This document shows positions 51,948 through 61,463 of a stretch of DNA of 64,000 nucleotides, piece after piece. Both the position numbers and the translations under genes were made by a program. Numbering within the stretch: the stretch's first letter is position 1; the number at the start of each line of letters is the position of its first letter. The notes below the pieces were generated by a model, which was not told where the DNA came from, did no database searches, and worked only from the letters and a program-made list of their open reading frames with translations. This DNA is from DASQYE01 sp035940775 (lineage in GTDB: Bacteria; Acidobacteriota; Blastocatellia; Pyrinomonadales; Pyrinomonadaceae), in NCBI GenBank assembly GCA_035940775.1, contig DASZEN010000008.1, positions 62,001-126,000 of the forward strand, given 5' to 3'.

Positions 51948-53066
51948 TCACATCCCTATGCCTTTCAGGTGATAACGCTCCGTGTCGTAGTGCCGCGCGA
52001 TGTCCACCGTATTGATCGTGCCGAGTACGGCCATGATGTCCACCAGAGATAGATCGCAGGCCGGTGCGACGCCGCGCGCCGAAACCATCTTGCCGAAATC
52101 ATTGCGTGCGACCGTTTCGGCGGCGAAGGCCCCGAACATCATGCCCATGATACGGTCTATCGGAGACGGAGGGCCGCCGCGCTGCGGGTGGCCCAACATC
52201 GCCGCCCGCGCATCGTAAGGGGTTTCCGCCATGATTCTTTTCGCCAGTACTTCACCGATGCCGCCGAGGCGAGCATGGCCGAAAGCATCGTGCCGGTCAT
52301 CGACGGTCACAAGCTCGCCGTCCTCTGCATAAGCTCCCTCGGCGACGACGATGACGGAGTAGCGCGGTCGCCGCAGATCGCGCGGCTGCGCGCTCGCGTC
52401 TCCCAACCGCTCGACCAGGTGGTGGAAAACCTTCTCGTAACGAAACGGGCATTCCGGAATCAAGATCAGATCGGCCTGACCGGCCACACCCGACCACAGG
52501 GCAAGGTGACCGGCGTGGCGTCCCATGACTTCTATGACCTGCACCCAGCCGTGCGAGCCAGCGGGCGTGCGTGAACGCTCTATGACCTCGGTGACGTTTC
52601 TGAGCGCCGTGTCGAATCCGAGCGTGTAGTCGGTTCCGGCCAAATCCTTATCAATCGTCTTGGGCACGCCGACGACGCGCAACCCTCTGGCCGCGAGCCG
52701 CGCCGCCACGCCGAGCGTATCTTCGCCGCCGCACACCACGAGCGCATCCAGGCCGAGGGCCTCAATATTTCGGCTCACCTCTTCCGATCTGTCCAGCGGG
52801 TCGCCCGCCGCATTGCTCATCTTGAAGGGATTGGTGCGCGACGAGCCGAGGTTGGTTCCGCCATCGCGATCCCAGCGCCGCACCCGCTCTCGATCAAGCG
52901 CCAACACCTCCGAGAGCGGGTCAAGCAGGCTGCGCCAGCCGTCGTACAGGCCGACGACCTCAATGCCCAGCTCCGAGGCGCGATAAACCAGGCCCTTGAT
53001 CGCCGGATTGAGGCCCGGCGCATCCCCTCCGCCCGTCAGGACGCCGATGCGCTTTACATCAGTCAT
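51948..53066 (-). CDS. 6-phosphofructokinase, probably pyrophosphate-dependent
   Basis: Phosphorylates fructose-6-phosphate in glycolysis; 372 residues. GVLTGGGDAPGLN opens the protein, with MGRHAGHLAL and PRGGPPSPIDR-like segments later (QRGGPPSPIDR). At the phosphoryl-donor site it reads GGEDT, with Asp at the position equivalent to E. coli Gly104, and PKTIDKD with Lys at position 124. In this family that Asp-plus-Lys combination marks pyrophosphate-dependent enzymes. ATG 53066 follows AGGAGGG at good spacing. A PPi-linked enzyme would be reversible. Donor choice is inferred from residues and not measured. Confidence 0.9.
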   Translation of the reverse strand: MTDVKRIGVLTGGGDAPGLNPAIKGLVYRASELGIEVVGLYDGWRSLLDPLSEVLALDRERVRRWDRDGGTNLGSSRTNPFKMSNAAGDPLDRSEEVSRNIEALGLDALVVCGGEDTLGVAARLAARGLRVVGVPKTIDKDLAGTDYTLGFDTALRNVTEVIERSRTPAGSHGWVQVIEVMGRHAGHLALWSGVAGQADLILIPECPFRYEKVFHHLVERLGDASAQPRDLRRPRYSVIVVAEGAYAEDGELVTVDDRHDAFGHARLGGIGEVLAKRIMAETPYDARAAMLGHPQRGGPPSPIDRIMGMMFGAFAAETVARNDFGKMVSARGVAPACDLSLVDIMAVLGTINTVDIARHYDTERYHLKGIGM

Positions 53067-53236
53067 TCAAATGAACCCTCCTTGAAGATTGAGCGTCGCG
53101 CCGTTTGATTCCGGCCGCCGCCTCTCGCTCGCACTGAAATACGTCTCAACCATTTCTCGCCCCCGTCCTTTATCGGCAATGCTCGCCGCCGATCAGTATT
53201 ATTCGCGCAACATCATTTATGCTTTTCGCACGCCCT

Positions 53237-53935
53237 TCAAATGTCCGGAATCTGCCAGTCGATCTCCGGTTTACGGGCGGCGCGCAGCGCTTTGTTGATC
53301 GCGGAAAATGGTCTGCACCCGAAAAAACCGTGACGCGCGGCGAGCGGCGAGGGGTGCGCGCATTTGACTATGCTGTGCCGCCCCGTGTCTATCAATTGAA
53401 TCTTCTTCTGCGCGTATGCTCCCCACAACACAAATACGACGCGACTCTCGTGGTCGTTGACCTTGCTGATGATGGTATCGGTAAAGGTCTCCCATCCCTT
53501 GCCCTTGTGCGAGTTGGGCTCGCCCGCGCGAACCGTCAAGACGGCGTTGAGCAACAGTATGCCCTGACGGGCCCATGGGCCCAGGTAACCGTTATTGGGA
53601 ATATGAAAGCCCGCGATGTCGTCGCGCAATTCCCTGTAGATATTCACGAGCGACGCGGGCGGCCTGATGCCGGGCCGCACCGAAAAGCTTAGTCCGTGGG
53701 CGAGGCTTTTGCCCGTAGCGCGATCAGTGCCGGGGTAAGGATCCTGGCCGAGCAGCAGGACATTTACTTTTTTGTAAGGCGTATATTCAAGGGCCGAAAA
53801 GATGTCGTTCGCGGGCGGGTAAACCGTAAAAGACTGCTGCTCCTCATCCACGAATTGTTCGAGGGCGCGGAAGTACGGTTTCTTCAGCTCTGCGGAGAGC
53901 TGTGGCCGCCAGGATTTCGGGATCGCGGGTAGCAT
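53237..53935 (-). CDS. ung: Uracil-DNA glycosylase, family 1
   Basis: Base-excision repair enzyme removing uracil from DNA; 232 residues from ATG 53935 (an upstream start adds 50 Arg/Ser-rich residues overlapping glgB and is rejected). The water-activating loop GQDPYPG (63-69, Asp65) has Pro in place of the common His, and a short insert (TDRATGKSL) precedes AHGLSFSVRPG. ARQGILLLN, the HPSPL loop (194-198) and the C-terminal FFGCRPF are normal. It begins 4 bases after the glgB stop, so a DNA-repair gene is carried at the end of an alpha-glucan operon, probably by chance rather than by shared function. Confidence 0.93.
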   Translation of the reverse strand: MLPAIPKSWRPQLSAELKKPYFRALEQFVDEEQQSFTVYPPANDIFSALEYTPYKKVNVLLLGQDPYPGTDRATGKSLAHGLSFSVRPGIRPPASLVNIYRELRDDIAGFHIPNNGYLGPWARQGILLLNAVLTVRAGEPNSHKGKGWETFTDTIISKVNDHESRVVFVLWGAYAQKKIQLIDTGRHSIVKCAHPSPLAARHGFFGCRPFSAINKALRAARKPEIDWQIPDI

Positions 53936-53939
53936 CGCT

Positions 53940-56270
53940 TTAGTCTTTCTCCTCTTCAGGCTGCGGCACTTCAAACCAGAGGGTGGCGAGCGGTGGAAGC
54001 ACGACCTCGGCCGAGAAGGGCTGGCCGTGCCAGGGCGTCTCCTCGGCCGTGATGCGCTCGACGCGCCCCTGCCCTCGGCCCCCATACTCTTCCCCGTCAG
54101 TGTTCAAGACCTGCCGGTAATCGCCCGCCACCGGCAGACCGACGCGGTATCCGTCTCTGCGGAGCGGCGCGAAGTTGCAGACGCAGAGCAGGCGTCTACG
54201 GGTCGAAGGCGAGCGACGCATGAAGGCCAGCGTGTTCCCCTGCGCGTCCGCGACCTCAACCCACTCGAAACCGGCGGGCTCCGAGTCCGCCTCCCACAAC
54301 GCGCACTCCCGCCCGTAAAGCTTATTGATGTCGCGCAGCAACGTCTGCAATCCCTTATGAAAGGGGTGCTCAAGCAGATGCCAGTCGAGGCTGCGCTCCT
54401 CATCCCATTCTCGCCACTGCCCGAACTCGCCTCCCATGAAGAGCAGCTTCTTGCCCGGATGGGCCCACATGTAGCCGTAGAGCGCGCGAAGCGATGCGAA
54501 CTTTTGCGTGCGCTCTCCCGGCATCTTATTAATGAGCGCGCCCTTCATGTGAACCACTTCGTCGTGCGAGAAAGGCAGTATGAAGTGTTCGCTCCAGGCG
54601 TAGACCAGCCCGAAGGTCAGAAGGTTGTGGTTGTACTGGCGATGAATAGGGTCTTTGGAGAAATACTGCAAGGTGTCGTGCATCCAGCCCATGTTCCACT
54701 TGAAATCGAAACCGAGCCCGCCGTCCGCGACCGGACGGCTCACGAGCGGCCACGAGGTGGATTCCTCGGCGATCATCATAAAGCCCGGATGATGACGATG
54801 GATTATTTCGTTCAGCTCTTTGAGAAGCGAGATCGCTTCAAGGTTCTCTCTGCCGCCGTAACGGTTGGGAATCCATTGGCCCTCCGAGCGGCTATAGTCC
54901 AGATAGAGCATGGAGGCCACGGCATCGACCCTGAGCCCGTCGATGTGATACTCCGAGGCCCAGAAAAGCGCGTTGGCGAGCAGGAAGTTTCGCACCTCGT
55001 TGCGCCCGTAGTTGAAGATGTAGGTGCCCCAGTCCGGGTGCTCGCCCTTGCGCGGGTCTAAATGTTCGTAGAGCGCCGTCCCGTCGAAACGTCCGAGCGC
55101 GAAGGCGTCCTTCGGAAAATGCGCCGGAACCCAATCCATAATTACGCCTATGTCGCGCCGGTGAAGGTAATCGACCAGGAAACGAAAATCATCCGGCTCT
55201 CCGTAGCGCGCCGACGGCGCATAGTAGCTGCTCACCTGATAGCCCCAGGAGCCGCCATACGGGTGCTCCTTGAGCGGAAGAAACTCGACGTGAGTAAAGC
55301 CCATCTCCTGTACATAACGGGCGAGGGCCGGAGCCATCTCGCGATACTTAAGGGGACGATCCCCGTCCTCTGCGACGCGCCGCCAGGAGCCGTGATGAAC
55401 CTCGTAGATCGAGAGCGGCCGACGGTGACGATCCACATCGGCGCGCCGCTTTATCCAGGCCGCATCGCGGAAACGGTATTTCGACTCGTGAACGACCGAA
55501 GAGGTGTCGGGCGGAATCTCCGTATAGAAAGCGTAAGGGTCGGACTTGAGAAAGGGCAACCCGCGCGGCGGGCGTATCTCGTACTTGTAAAGCTCGCCCG
55601 GCCCCAAACCCGGAATGAAGATTTCCCAGATGCCGGAGCCGCCCAGGCGTCGCATCTGGTGCAGGCGTCCGTCCCAATTATTGAACAGGCCGACGACGCT
55701 CACGCCCGCCGCATGCGGAGCCCACACGGCGAACGAGACGCCCGCGACTCCGTCCAGGTTGCGAACGTGCGCGCCGAGCTTTTCGTAGATGCGCTCGTGC
55801 CGCCCCTCGTTAAAGAGATGTTCGTCGAGGTCTGTCAGGGTCGGGAGAAAGGCGTAAGAATCGTGCTGTGTAAAAGTGCTGCCGTCCGGGTACGTGACCC
55901 TGAGCCTGTAGGGAAAAGCCTGCGCGCGATCTTTGACGAAAAGCTCAAAGAGTCCGGCCGGATGAGACTCGATCATCGGCCGCGCGCGCTCCCTTCCGAT
56001 CAGCAGCTCGACCGTCTGCGCTTCGGGTCTGTAGGCGCGCACCCACGCACCCTCCGGCCCCGGATGAACGCCGAGGATTGAGTGCGGGTCTGGATGCGTG
56101 AAGCCGAGCAGACGACGCAGCTCGTGCGCCGGGACGGTCGGATAGCTCATCTCGGTCGGGGCGGGCTCGGGCGGCGAAGACCTGGCGCTTTCGGTCGCCC
56201 GTCGCTTTGCGCCGCCCCTGCTATTACTACTACTGCTGCTGCTTTCCGCTCCCGGTCTTTTCTTGCTCAT
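53940..56270 (-). CDS. glgB: 1,4-alpha-glucan branching enzyme (GH13)
   Basis: Introduces alpha-1,6 branches in glycogen; 776 residues. A Ser/Arg-rich N-terminal extension (about 1-40) precedes the GlgB N-domain (LLGFTHPDPHSILGVH), the CBM48 region (VSFAVWAPHAAGVSVVG) and the GH13 barrel. Catalytic nucleophile Asp449 (GLRVDAVAS) and acid/base Glu502 (MIAEEST) are 53 residues apart, as in E. coli GlgB, and LPFSHDEVVH holds the third acid. Its ATG overlaps the stop of the GH57 gene by 4 bases. It lies in a run of starch/glycogen genes with GH31, GH57, a ROK kinase and a GH15 fusion. Confidence 0.95.
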   Translation of the reverse strand: MSKKRPGAESSSSSSNSRGGAKRRATESARSSPPEPAPTEMSYPTVPAHELRRLLGFTHPDPHSILGVHPGPEGAWVRAYRPEAQTVELLIGRERARPMIESHPAGLFELFVKDRAQAFPYRLRVTYPDGSTFTQHDSYAFLPTLTDLDEHLFNEGRHERIYEKLGAHVRNLDGVAGVSFAVWAPHAAGVSVVGLFNNWDGRLHQMRRLGGSGIWEIFIPGLGPGELYKYEIRPPRGLPFLKSDPYAFYTEIPPDTSSVVHESKYRFRDAAWIKRRADVDRHRRPLSIYEVHHGSWRRVAEDGDRPLKYREMAPALARYVQEMGFTHVEFLPLKEHPYGGSWGYQVSSYYAPSARYGEPDDFRFLVDYLHRRDIGVIMDWVPAHFPKDAFALGRFDGTALYEHLDPRKGEHPDWGTYIFNYGRNEVRNFLLANALFWASEYHIDGLRVDAVASMLYLDYSRSEGQWIPNRYGGRENLEAISLLKELNEIIHRHHPGFMMIAEESTSWPLVSRPVADGGLGFDFKWNMGWMHDTLQYFSKDPIHRQYNHNLLTFGLVYAWSEHFILPFSHDEVVHMKGALINKMPGERTQKFASLRALYGYMWAHPGKKLLFMGGEFGQWREWDEERSLDWHLLEHPFHKGLQTLLRDINKLYGRECALWEADSEPAGFEWVEVADAQGNTLAFMRRSPSTRRRLLCVCNFAPLRRDGYRVGLPVAGDYRQVLNTDGEEYGGRGQGRVERITAEETPWHGQPFSAEVVLPPLATLWFEVPQPEEEKD

Positions 56271-58756
56271 CGCAAAGCGGCCTCTACCTCGGAGGCATTC
56301 GACTCGTCCGGGCTCCTGGTAAATTCCGAGCGCGCGAGCAGGGCGGGCGCAAGGCCAAGCTCCGAGGCCAGCTCGCGCGTCTCGACCGGTACGGGACGGC
56401 CCGCTCTGAGGGCTTCGTAGACGGCCTCCTGCGCCTGTTCCAGATTGGCTTCGAGCTTCAGCTTGCGCGCGAGCCGGACGAGAACGAGCGCCGGTTGAGA
56501 GTTTTCAGCCGACGGGTTCTTGAGAGCGTGGCGCACGGCGCGCGCGATCAACCCCTCGAACGTCCTGCGAATGGAGGCGCGATCAATGCTGAGGCCGTGC
56601 TGGGCCACCTCGTCGGCTATCTCAATAGCCTTACGGTAAGCCGTCACGTCATACTGCTGCCCCTCCTGCTCGCGTATCTCCTCCTCGAACCGGCGGCCGA
56701 TTGTAAACTCAGCCGCCGCGCGCAACTCCCTCGGCAGCTCGAAACCCGCCTCCTGAAGCATCTCTATGTTGCGGCGGTTCGCCTTGTATAGAAACGCGTA
56801 CTCCTCGGAGAAACGCTCGACCATCTGCTCGAACAGGATTTCGGAGATGCGCTCGCGCCCGGCGGGCAGCAGGTGTTCGAGCCCGTACTCACCGGGCCCA
56901 AACTTTTCCTGAGCGAGGCGCAGGATCGAAGGCAAAGACGCGGCGCGAAACTGCGACCACAGAGCCGCCGTCGCTTCCCTGAACGACTCTTCGCCGGGAA
57001 ACGGCTTCAGCACCGAGTAGAAATCCACGTCGCCGAAATGCATAGACGCCAGCGCATAGTCGTAAGGCCGCGAAGTGGCGCGCGCTTCCAATTCCAGGTG
57101 CTCGGTGCTGAGCGTCAGTCGCCCATGCTGCTGTTTCTGAAAATCTTTCCGGCGGTAAAGGTATGAAGCGGCTTCGCCCGCTTCCTGCACCTCGTCGACA
57201 AGGCTGCTCATGCCGAGGTGCGCGGCGACACGCTCGGGCGTGACCACGGTAGGTTCTACGAAGCGCCTGTAAATGTCCGCGCCCGTCCCGAGCCCGGCGA
57301 TATTGCTCCTGGCCTCCGCCAGGATTTCGAGAAAGCGGCCTTTCGTTGCGGGCTGTAGGCCCAGCTCTTCCTGCAAGTCCATTACGCGGCCCGCATATTT
57401 CAAGACCTGCTGGGTTTCGATTCCGGAGATGTCTGCGAAGAACCAGCCGCAACTCGTGTACATCAGCATGGCGCTGCGCTGCATCTCCAGAAGGGAGAGT
57501 GCGCGCGTCCTCTCAGCCGTAGACAATTCGCGCCCGCCGTGACGACGCAGGTATTCATCGCGCGAAGCAAAGGGATTGACGATCAACTCTATGTAATCGT
57601 CGCGCGCGGCCCACGGGTCTATGAAAAGCTCGCCTGCGCCTCCCTCAAAGGCACGCGCCGCCTCTTCGCTCAAGAGGTCGAGCGCCGCGCGCAGAGGCCC
57701 GCGCCATGCCTGGTTCCAGCCACCCTGCGCTCCCGTCTGACACCCGCAATCGCGCTGCCAGCGGCCGACGCCGTGCGCGCAGCTCCATGACGTGCCCTGC
57801 CCGTCCGGCCCCGTCTTGATCTCGACCTCCATCGTGGGCGGGTGGCAGTCAAGGAACTCGCCATAGTTGGTGACCTCTAATCCGCGCATCGGCGCTTCGA
57901 CTTCGAGCGCGTAGGCGAGCGTGCGGTCGCCCCAGTGAAAGTGGTGGCCGTAGGTTTCGCCGTCGGTCGCCACATTGACGCAGCCTTCAGCGCCGCGCGC
58001 AGAGGCCCGCGCGAAGCGGTCGACCAAACCCTGGCTCGAAGCCAGCGCGCCGTCGAAGGCGATGGCCTTAGCGATTGGCCCATCGTAGAAGAAGATGACG
58101 ATGCCACGATTGCTATTGTCCCTATGAAAATATTTATAGGGACGGGTGGCGTCTATCTGCCCGTCGTCGACATTAATCCAGTCGGCGGCAGCGTCGCCTA
58201 CGGGGCGCACTCTCGCGGCCTGGTGCGGCGACAGAATGACGTAGCGCAGCCCCTCTTCGATCAGCGTTTCCAGGGTCGCGGCGTCGCAGGCCGTCTCCGG
58301 CAGCCACATCGCTTCAGCCTCGCGCCCGAAGCGATACCTGAAGTCCCTGAGCCCCCAGCGCACCTGCGTGCGGCGGTCGCGCTCGTTGTTGAGGGGAAGG
58401 ATCGTGTGATTGTAGCTTTGGGCGATGGCGTTGCCGTGGCCGCCGCGTTTGAGCGCGCTCAGGCGGTCTGCTTCGAGAATGCGCGCATAGGTTTCCGGGT
58501 GCTCTCGCTCGATCCATGAAAGGAGCGTCGGCCCGAAGTTGAAGCTCATGTTGACGTAGTTATTGACGATCAGCTCGATTCGTCCATAGCCGTCGATGAT
58601 GCGCGCGTAGCCGTTCGGACGATAACATTCGTTGTGAATGCGTTCGTTCCAGTCGTGGAAGGGACGTGCGCTCGGCTCTCGATCAACGATCTCAGTCCAG
58701 GGATTCTCGCGCGGCGGTTGATAGAAATGGCCGTGAATGATGAGTGCTGTTTTCAT
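56267..58756 (-). CDS. GH57 glycosidase with DUF3536
   Basis: An 829-residue retaining glycosidase of family 57. The N-terminal catalytic part has IIHGHFYQPPRENPW, nucleophile Glu154 (MWLPETA) and acid/base Asp265 (VATDGETYGHH), both intact. The C-terminal half is the long DUF3536 helical region. Bacterial GH57 proteins of this form are annotated as glycosidases, with relatives acting as alpha-amylases, 4-alpha-glucanotransferases or branching enzymes; the exact activity is not clear. There is no signal peptide, so it acts in the cytoplasm. It overlaps glgB by 4 bases and starts 3 bases after the GH31 stop. Tight coupling with glgB suggests a joint role in glycogen structure. Confidence 0.9.
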   Translation of the reverse strand: MKTALIIHGHFYQPPRENPWTEIVDREPSARPFHDWNERIHNECYRPNGYARIIDGYGRIELIVNNYVNMSFNFGPTLLSWIEREHPETYARILEADRLSALKRGGHGNAIAQSYNHTILPLNNERDRRTQVRWGLRDFRYRFGREAEAMWLPETACDAATLETLIEEGLRYVILSPHQAARVRPVGDAAADWINVDDGQIDATRPYKYFHRDNSNRGIVIFFYDGPIAKAIAFDGALASSQGLVDRFARASARGAEGCVNVATDGETYGHHFHWGDRTLAYALEVEAPMRGLEVTNYGEFLDCHPPTMEVEIKTGPDGQGTSWSCAHGVGRWQRDCGCQTGAQGGWNQAWRGPLRAALDLLSEEAARAFEGGAGELFIDPWAARDDYIELIVNPFASRDEYLRRHGGRELSTAERTRALSLLEMQRSAMLMYTSCGWFFADISGIETQQVLKYAGRVMDLQEELGLQPATKGRFLEILAEARSNIAGLGTGADIYRRFVEPTVVTPERVAAHLGMSSLVDEVQEAGEAASYLYRRKDFQKQQHGRLTLSTEHLELEARATSRPYDYALASMHFGDVDFYSVLKPFPGEESFREATAALWSQFRAASLPSILRLAQEKFGPGEYGLEHLLPAGRERISEILFEQMVERFSEEYAFLYKANRRNIEMLQEAGFELPRELRAAAEFTIGRRFEEEIREQEGQQYDVTAYRKAIEIADEVAQHGLSIDRASIRRTFEGLIARAVRHALKNPSAENSQPALVLVRLARKLKLEANLEQAQEAVYEALRAGRPVPVETRELASELGLAPALLARSEFTRSPDESNASEVEAALR

Positions 58757-58759
58757 TAA

Positions 58760-61321
58760 TTACCTGATCTGAATCTGATGCGCCCTGCCATCGTCCGTGA
58801 TGCGAATGGTCAGACCCTCGCCTTCCCTGTACCACCCGTTCCCCTGTGCGGTGCGAGCGGACGCGCCGAGCGATTTGCCGTCGAGCGAGACCTGACGCAC
58901 CGAAGTAGCGTTAGCGAACACGAGTTGCAGATTTCGCCTTCCCGGATCGTACGTCCCTTCGGGCGCGCTCGTGTTTATCTGGAAGCCGCCGTTCACAGGC
59001 GAGACGGTAATACGCGTGCGCCTGAAAGCGCCCTGTCTGTAAGCCGGGCTGCTCCCGTCATCCTCATAAAGCGCGGCCTCGGCACGACCCTTCTCATCCG
59101 CGTAGATCATAAAGCTCAGCGGATCGACCGGCTTCTCATTCGTGTAGCTCATCTCCGGGCCCATCGGAATAATCGCGCCGCCGCGCACGTACATCGGCAC
59201 GGTTTCGAGCGGCGCGTCGGCGCGTATCATCGTCCCTCCCGTATATTTCTTACCCGTCCAGTAGTCGAACCATGTGCCCTCCGGGAGATAGACGAGCCTT
59301 TGCGTCTGGTCGGGTTTGAGTATCGGCGCAACCAGAAGGTCGCGGCCGACCATAAACTGGTCGTCAAGGTTCAGCGTGCTCTCGTCATTCTGGTAGTTGA
59401 GCAGCAGAGGGCGAATGAGCGGCATGCCCGTGCGGTGCGCCTCTTCGAGCGTCGTGTAGAGAAACGGCATCAGTCGATAGCGCAGCTTCAGATACTTGCG
59501 AATAATGTCTTCATAGTATTTCCCGAAGCGCCAGGGCTCGTTATCATAGCCGCTGATGTCTTTATGGTTGCGGCAGAACGGAACCAGAAAGCTGATCTGG
59601 TAGGCGCGCGTGAGCAGCTCGCCGTTGCCGCGACCGATGAAGCCGCCGACATCGCCGCCGACGAAGGGCTGGCCCGAGAGTCCCAGAGACTGATACATCG
59701 GGATGCTCGTCGAGAGCGTCTCCCAGGTGCTCGTGGTGTCGCCCGTCCACATCGTCGAATATCTCTGGTAGCCAGCATAGGCGGCGCGCGTAATCACGTA
59801 CGGGCGCTTGTCCGGTTCGAGGCGTTCGAGCCCCTCGTAGGTCGCGCGTGCCATCAGGAGCCCGAACACATTGCGGTTCCTGGCATGCGTGGAGCGCTCG
59901 CCCTCGTCAAAGCTTACGACATCGAGCTGGTTCTTGCCCGTCTGGTCGACAAAATCCGAGGGCTCGTTCATGTCATTCCAGATGCCCGCGATGCCGTTCT
60001 CTATGTAAGCGCGGTGCAGGTCTCCCCACCAGCGGCGGGCCTCGGGCAGTGTAAAATCGACGAGCACGCTCTCGCCCGGCCACACCTTGCCGACGTACAG
60101 CTCGCCATTCCTGCGGCGCTGAAAATAGTTCTTCTCGACCCCCTGGTTGAAGACGTAATAGCTCTTGTCCTGCGGCAGCAGCTCGGGCTTTGAAGGCGCG
60201 GGAGCGTTGGCCGCGCCCTGTGCAGGCGGTTGATGTTTCACCCCCGGATCGACGATGGTGACGACGCGGACGCCCTGGCGGCGCATCCTGTCCGTGAACG
60301 CCTTCGGGTCTGGAAACCTCTGCGTGTCGAAGGTGAAGACGCGATAGGCTTGCATATAATCAATGTCGAGATGCAGGACATCGAGCGGCAGGTCACGCGC
60401 GCGGTACTGGCGGACGACCTCCTCGGCCATCGCCTCCGGATAGTAGCTCCAACGGCTCTGCTGGTTGCCGAGCGCCCACAGCGGAGGCATGGGCATGTGG
60501 CCCGTCAAATCACTGTAGCGTCCGAGTATCTTTTTGATCTCCGGCCCCCAGAAGAAATAGTAGTTCATCTCGCCGCCTTCGGCCCCGAACGCCGCCCACT
60601 GCTGAGACGACCTGCCGAAATCGAAATAGCTGCGATAGCTGTTGTCGAAAAAGATGGCGTAGGCCGCGCCCCTTTCCAGCCCTATGTAGAAGGGGATGGT
60701 CTGGTAGATGGGGTCTCTGCCTTCCGTGTAGCCGGGCGTATCGCTGTTCCAGTTCGTGAAGAAGCCCCGCCGCTTATCGAGCCGCGCGGCCTTTTCGCCG
60801 AGCCCGTAAAAGTGCTCGTCGAAACCCAGCCTCTTCGTCGCCGAGACGAACGGGCCCGCCTGCGGGTCGAACATCATCTGCGCCTTAGTGCCACGGGCAT
60901 CGAACATCATCGGACGCTCGTCCGAGTTGATCGTTCGGTGCGTCTTCGCATCGCGAAACTCTATGAGCAGCGGCGAGCGGCGGACGACGACCTCAAGCTC
61001 GTCGGTCGAGAGCGTGAAGGCGTCCGGCCCCTCGGCCATCGCCCAGCGCGGCGTCTCCCAGGAGGTCTTGGCTATCGCCCAGGAATGATCCGTTGTGGGA
61101 AGCGGTTTTCTGAACGAGGCGCGGACTCGGACGAGGTCAGGGGCGAGCACCGTGAGGCGCACCTGCGAGCCGTCCTGGCAGTCGAACGTCACCCCCGCTT
61201 CGGTCTTCGTGGAACCGCTGATCGGGCCAATCGGCTCCAGTCCGTTGACGATGTCCTGCGCCGCTGCTGCCGCGCAGAGAGAGATGCAACAGAAAAGCGA
61301 TGCCAGAATCTTCTTCATCAT
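58760..61321 (-). CDS. GH31 alpha-glucosidase, exported
   Basis: An 853-residue exo-glycosidase of family 31. The signal peptide covers about residues 1-21. The N-terminal beta domain leads into the barrel, with nucleophile Asp450 (GIWNDMNEPSDF) and acid/base Asp528 (WTGDTTSTW). PFVGGDVGGF and SGYDNEPWRF are typical. The C-terminal part resembles the DUF5110/beta-sandwich ending of the family. Likely substrates are alpha-glucans or maltooligosaccharides; alpha-xylosidase is possible but less suited to the neighbours. It is exported while its downstream neighbours glgB and GH57 are cytoplasmic, so the run combines outside breakdown with inside storage. Confidence 0.93.
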   Translation of the reverse strand: MMKKILASLFCCISLCAAAAAQDIVNGLEPIGPISGSTKTEAGVTFDCQDGSQVRLTVLAPDLVRVRASFRKPLPTTDHSWAIAKTSWETPRWAMAEGPDAFTLSTDELEVVVRRSPLLIEFRDAKTHRTINSDERPMMFDARGTKAQMMFDPQAGPFVSATKRLGFDEHFYGLGEKAARLDKRRGFFTNWNSDTPGYTEGRDPIYQTIPFYIGLERGAAYAIFFDNSYRSYFDFGRSSQQWAAFGAEGGEMNYYFFWGPEIKKILGRYSDLTGHMPMPPLWALGNQQSRWSYYPEAMAEEVVRQYRARDLPLDVLHLDIDYMQAYRVFTFDTQRFPDPKAFTDRMRRQGVRVVTIVDPGVKHQPPAQGAANAPAPSKPELLPQDKSYYVFNQGVEKNYFQRRRNGELYVGKVWPGESVLVDFTLPEARRWWGDLHRAYIENGIAGIWNDMNEPSDFVDQTGKNQLDVVSFDEGERSTHARNRNVFGLLMARATYEGLERLEPDKRPYVITRAAYAGYQRYSTMWTGDTTSTWETLSTSIPMYQSLGLSGQPFVGGDVGGFIGRGNGELLTRAYQISFLVPFCRNHKDISGYDNEPWRFGKYYEDIIRKYLKLRYRLMPFLYTTLEEAHRTGMPLIRPLLLNYQNDESTLNLDDQFMVGRDLLVAPILKPDQTQRLVYLPEGTWFDYWTGKKYTGGTMIRADAPLETVPMYVRGGAIIPMGPEMSYTNEKPVDPLSFMIYADEKGRAEAALYEDDGSSPAYRQGAFRRTRITVSPVNGGFQINTSAPEGTYDPGRRNLQLVFANATSVRQVSLDGKSLGASARTAQGNGWYREGEGLTIRITDDGRAHQIQIR

Positions 61322-61401
61322 TATTGCGGGGGATGTGATCGATAATATTCACCGGCACGGAGAAGAGCAAGGCCGGAGGATGCGCCGGGCGCGCCGAAAG
61401 T

Positions 61402-61413
61402 GGCTTTAAAGCC
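61402..61413. promoter_or_regulatory. Perfect palindrome upstream of GH31 gene
   Basis: GGCTTTAAAGCC, an exact 12-base palindrome 80 bases before the GH31 start in the 140-base gap after the ROK gene, inside a wider CCGAAAG/CTTTCGG inverted repeat. It may be an operator or a hairpin element. Confidence 0.3.
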
Positions 61414-61463
61414 TCTCATGGCTCATCCTTCATCCCGCCTCCTTTCGGTTGGTTTTCGGCCTC

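Noticed and set aside
54027..56081. Two long plus-strand frames opposite glgB
   Set aside because: Antisense shadows of glgB with no motifs.
58778..61345. Long plus-strand frames opposite GH31
   Set aside because: Antisense shadows; GH31 catalytic motifs are all on the minus strand.
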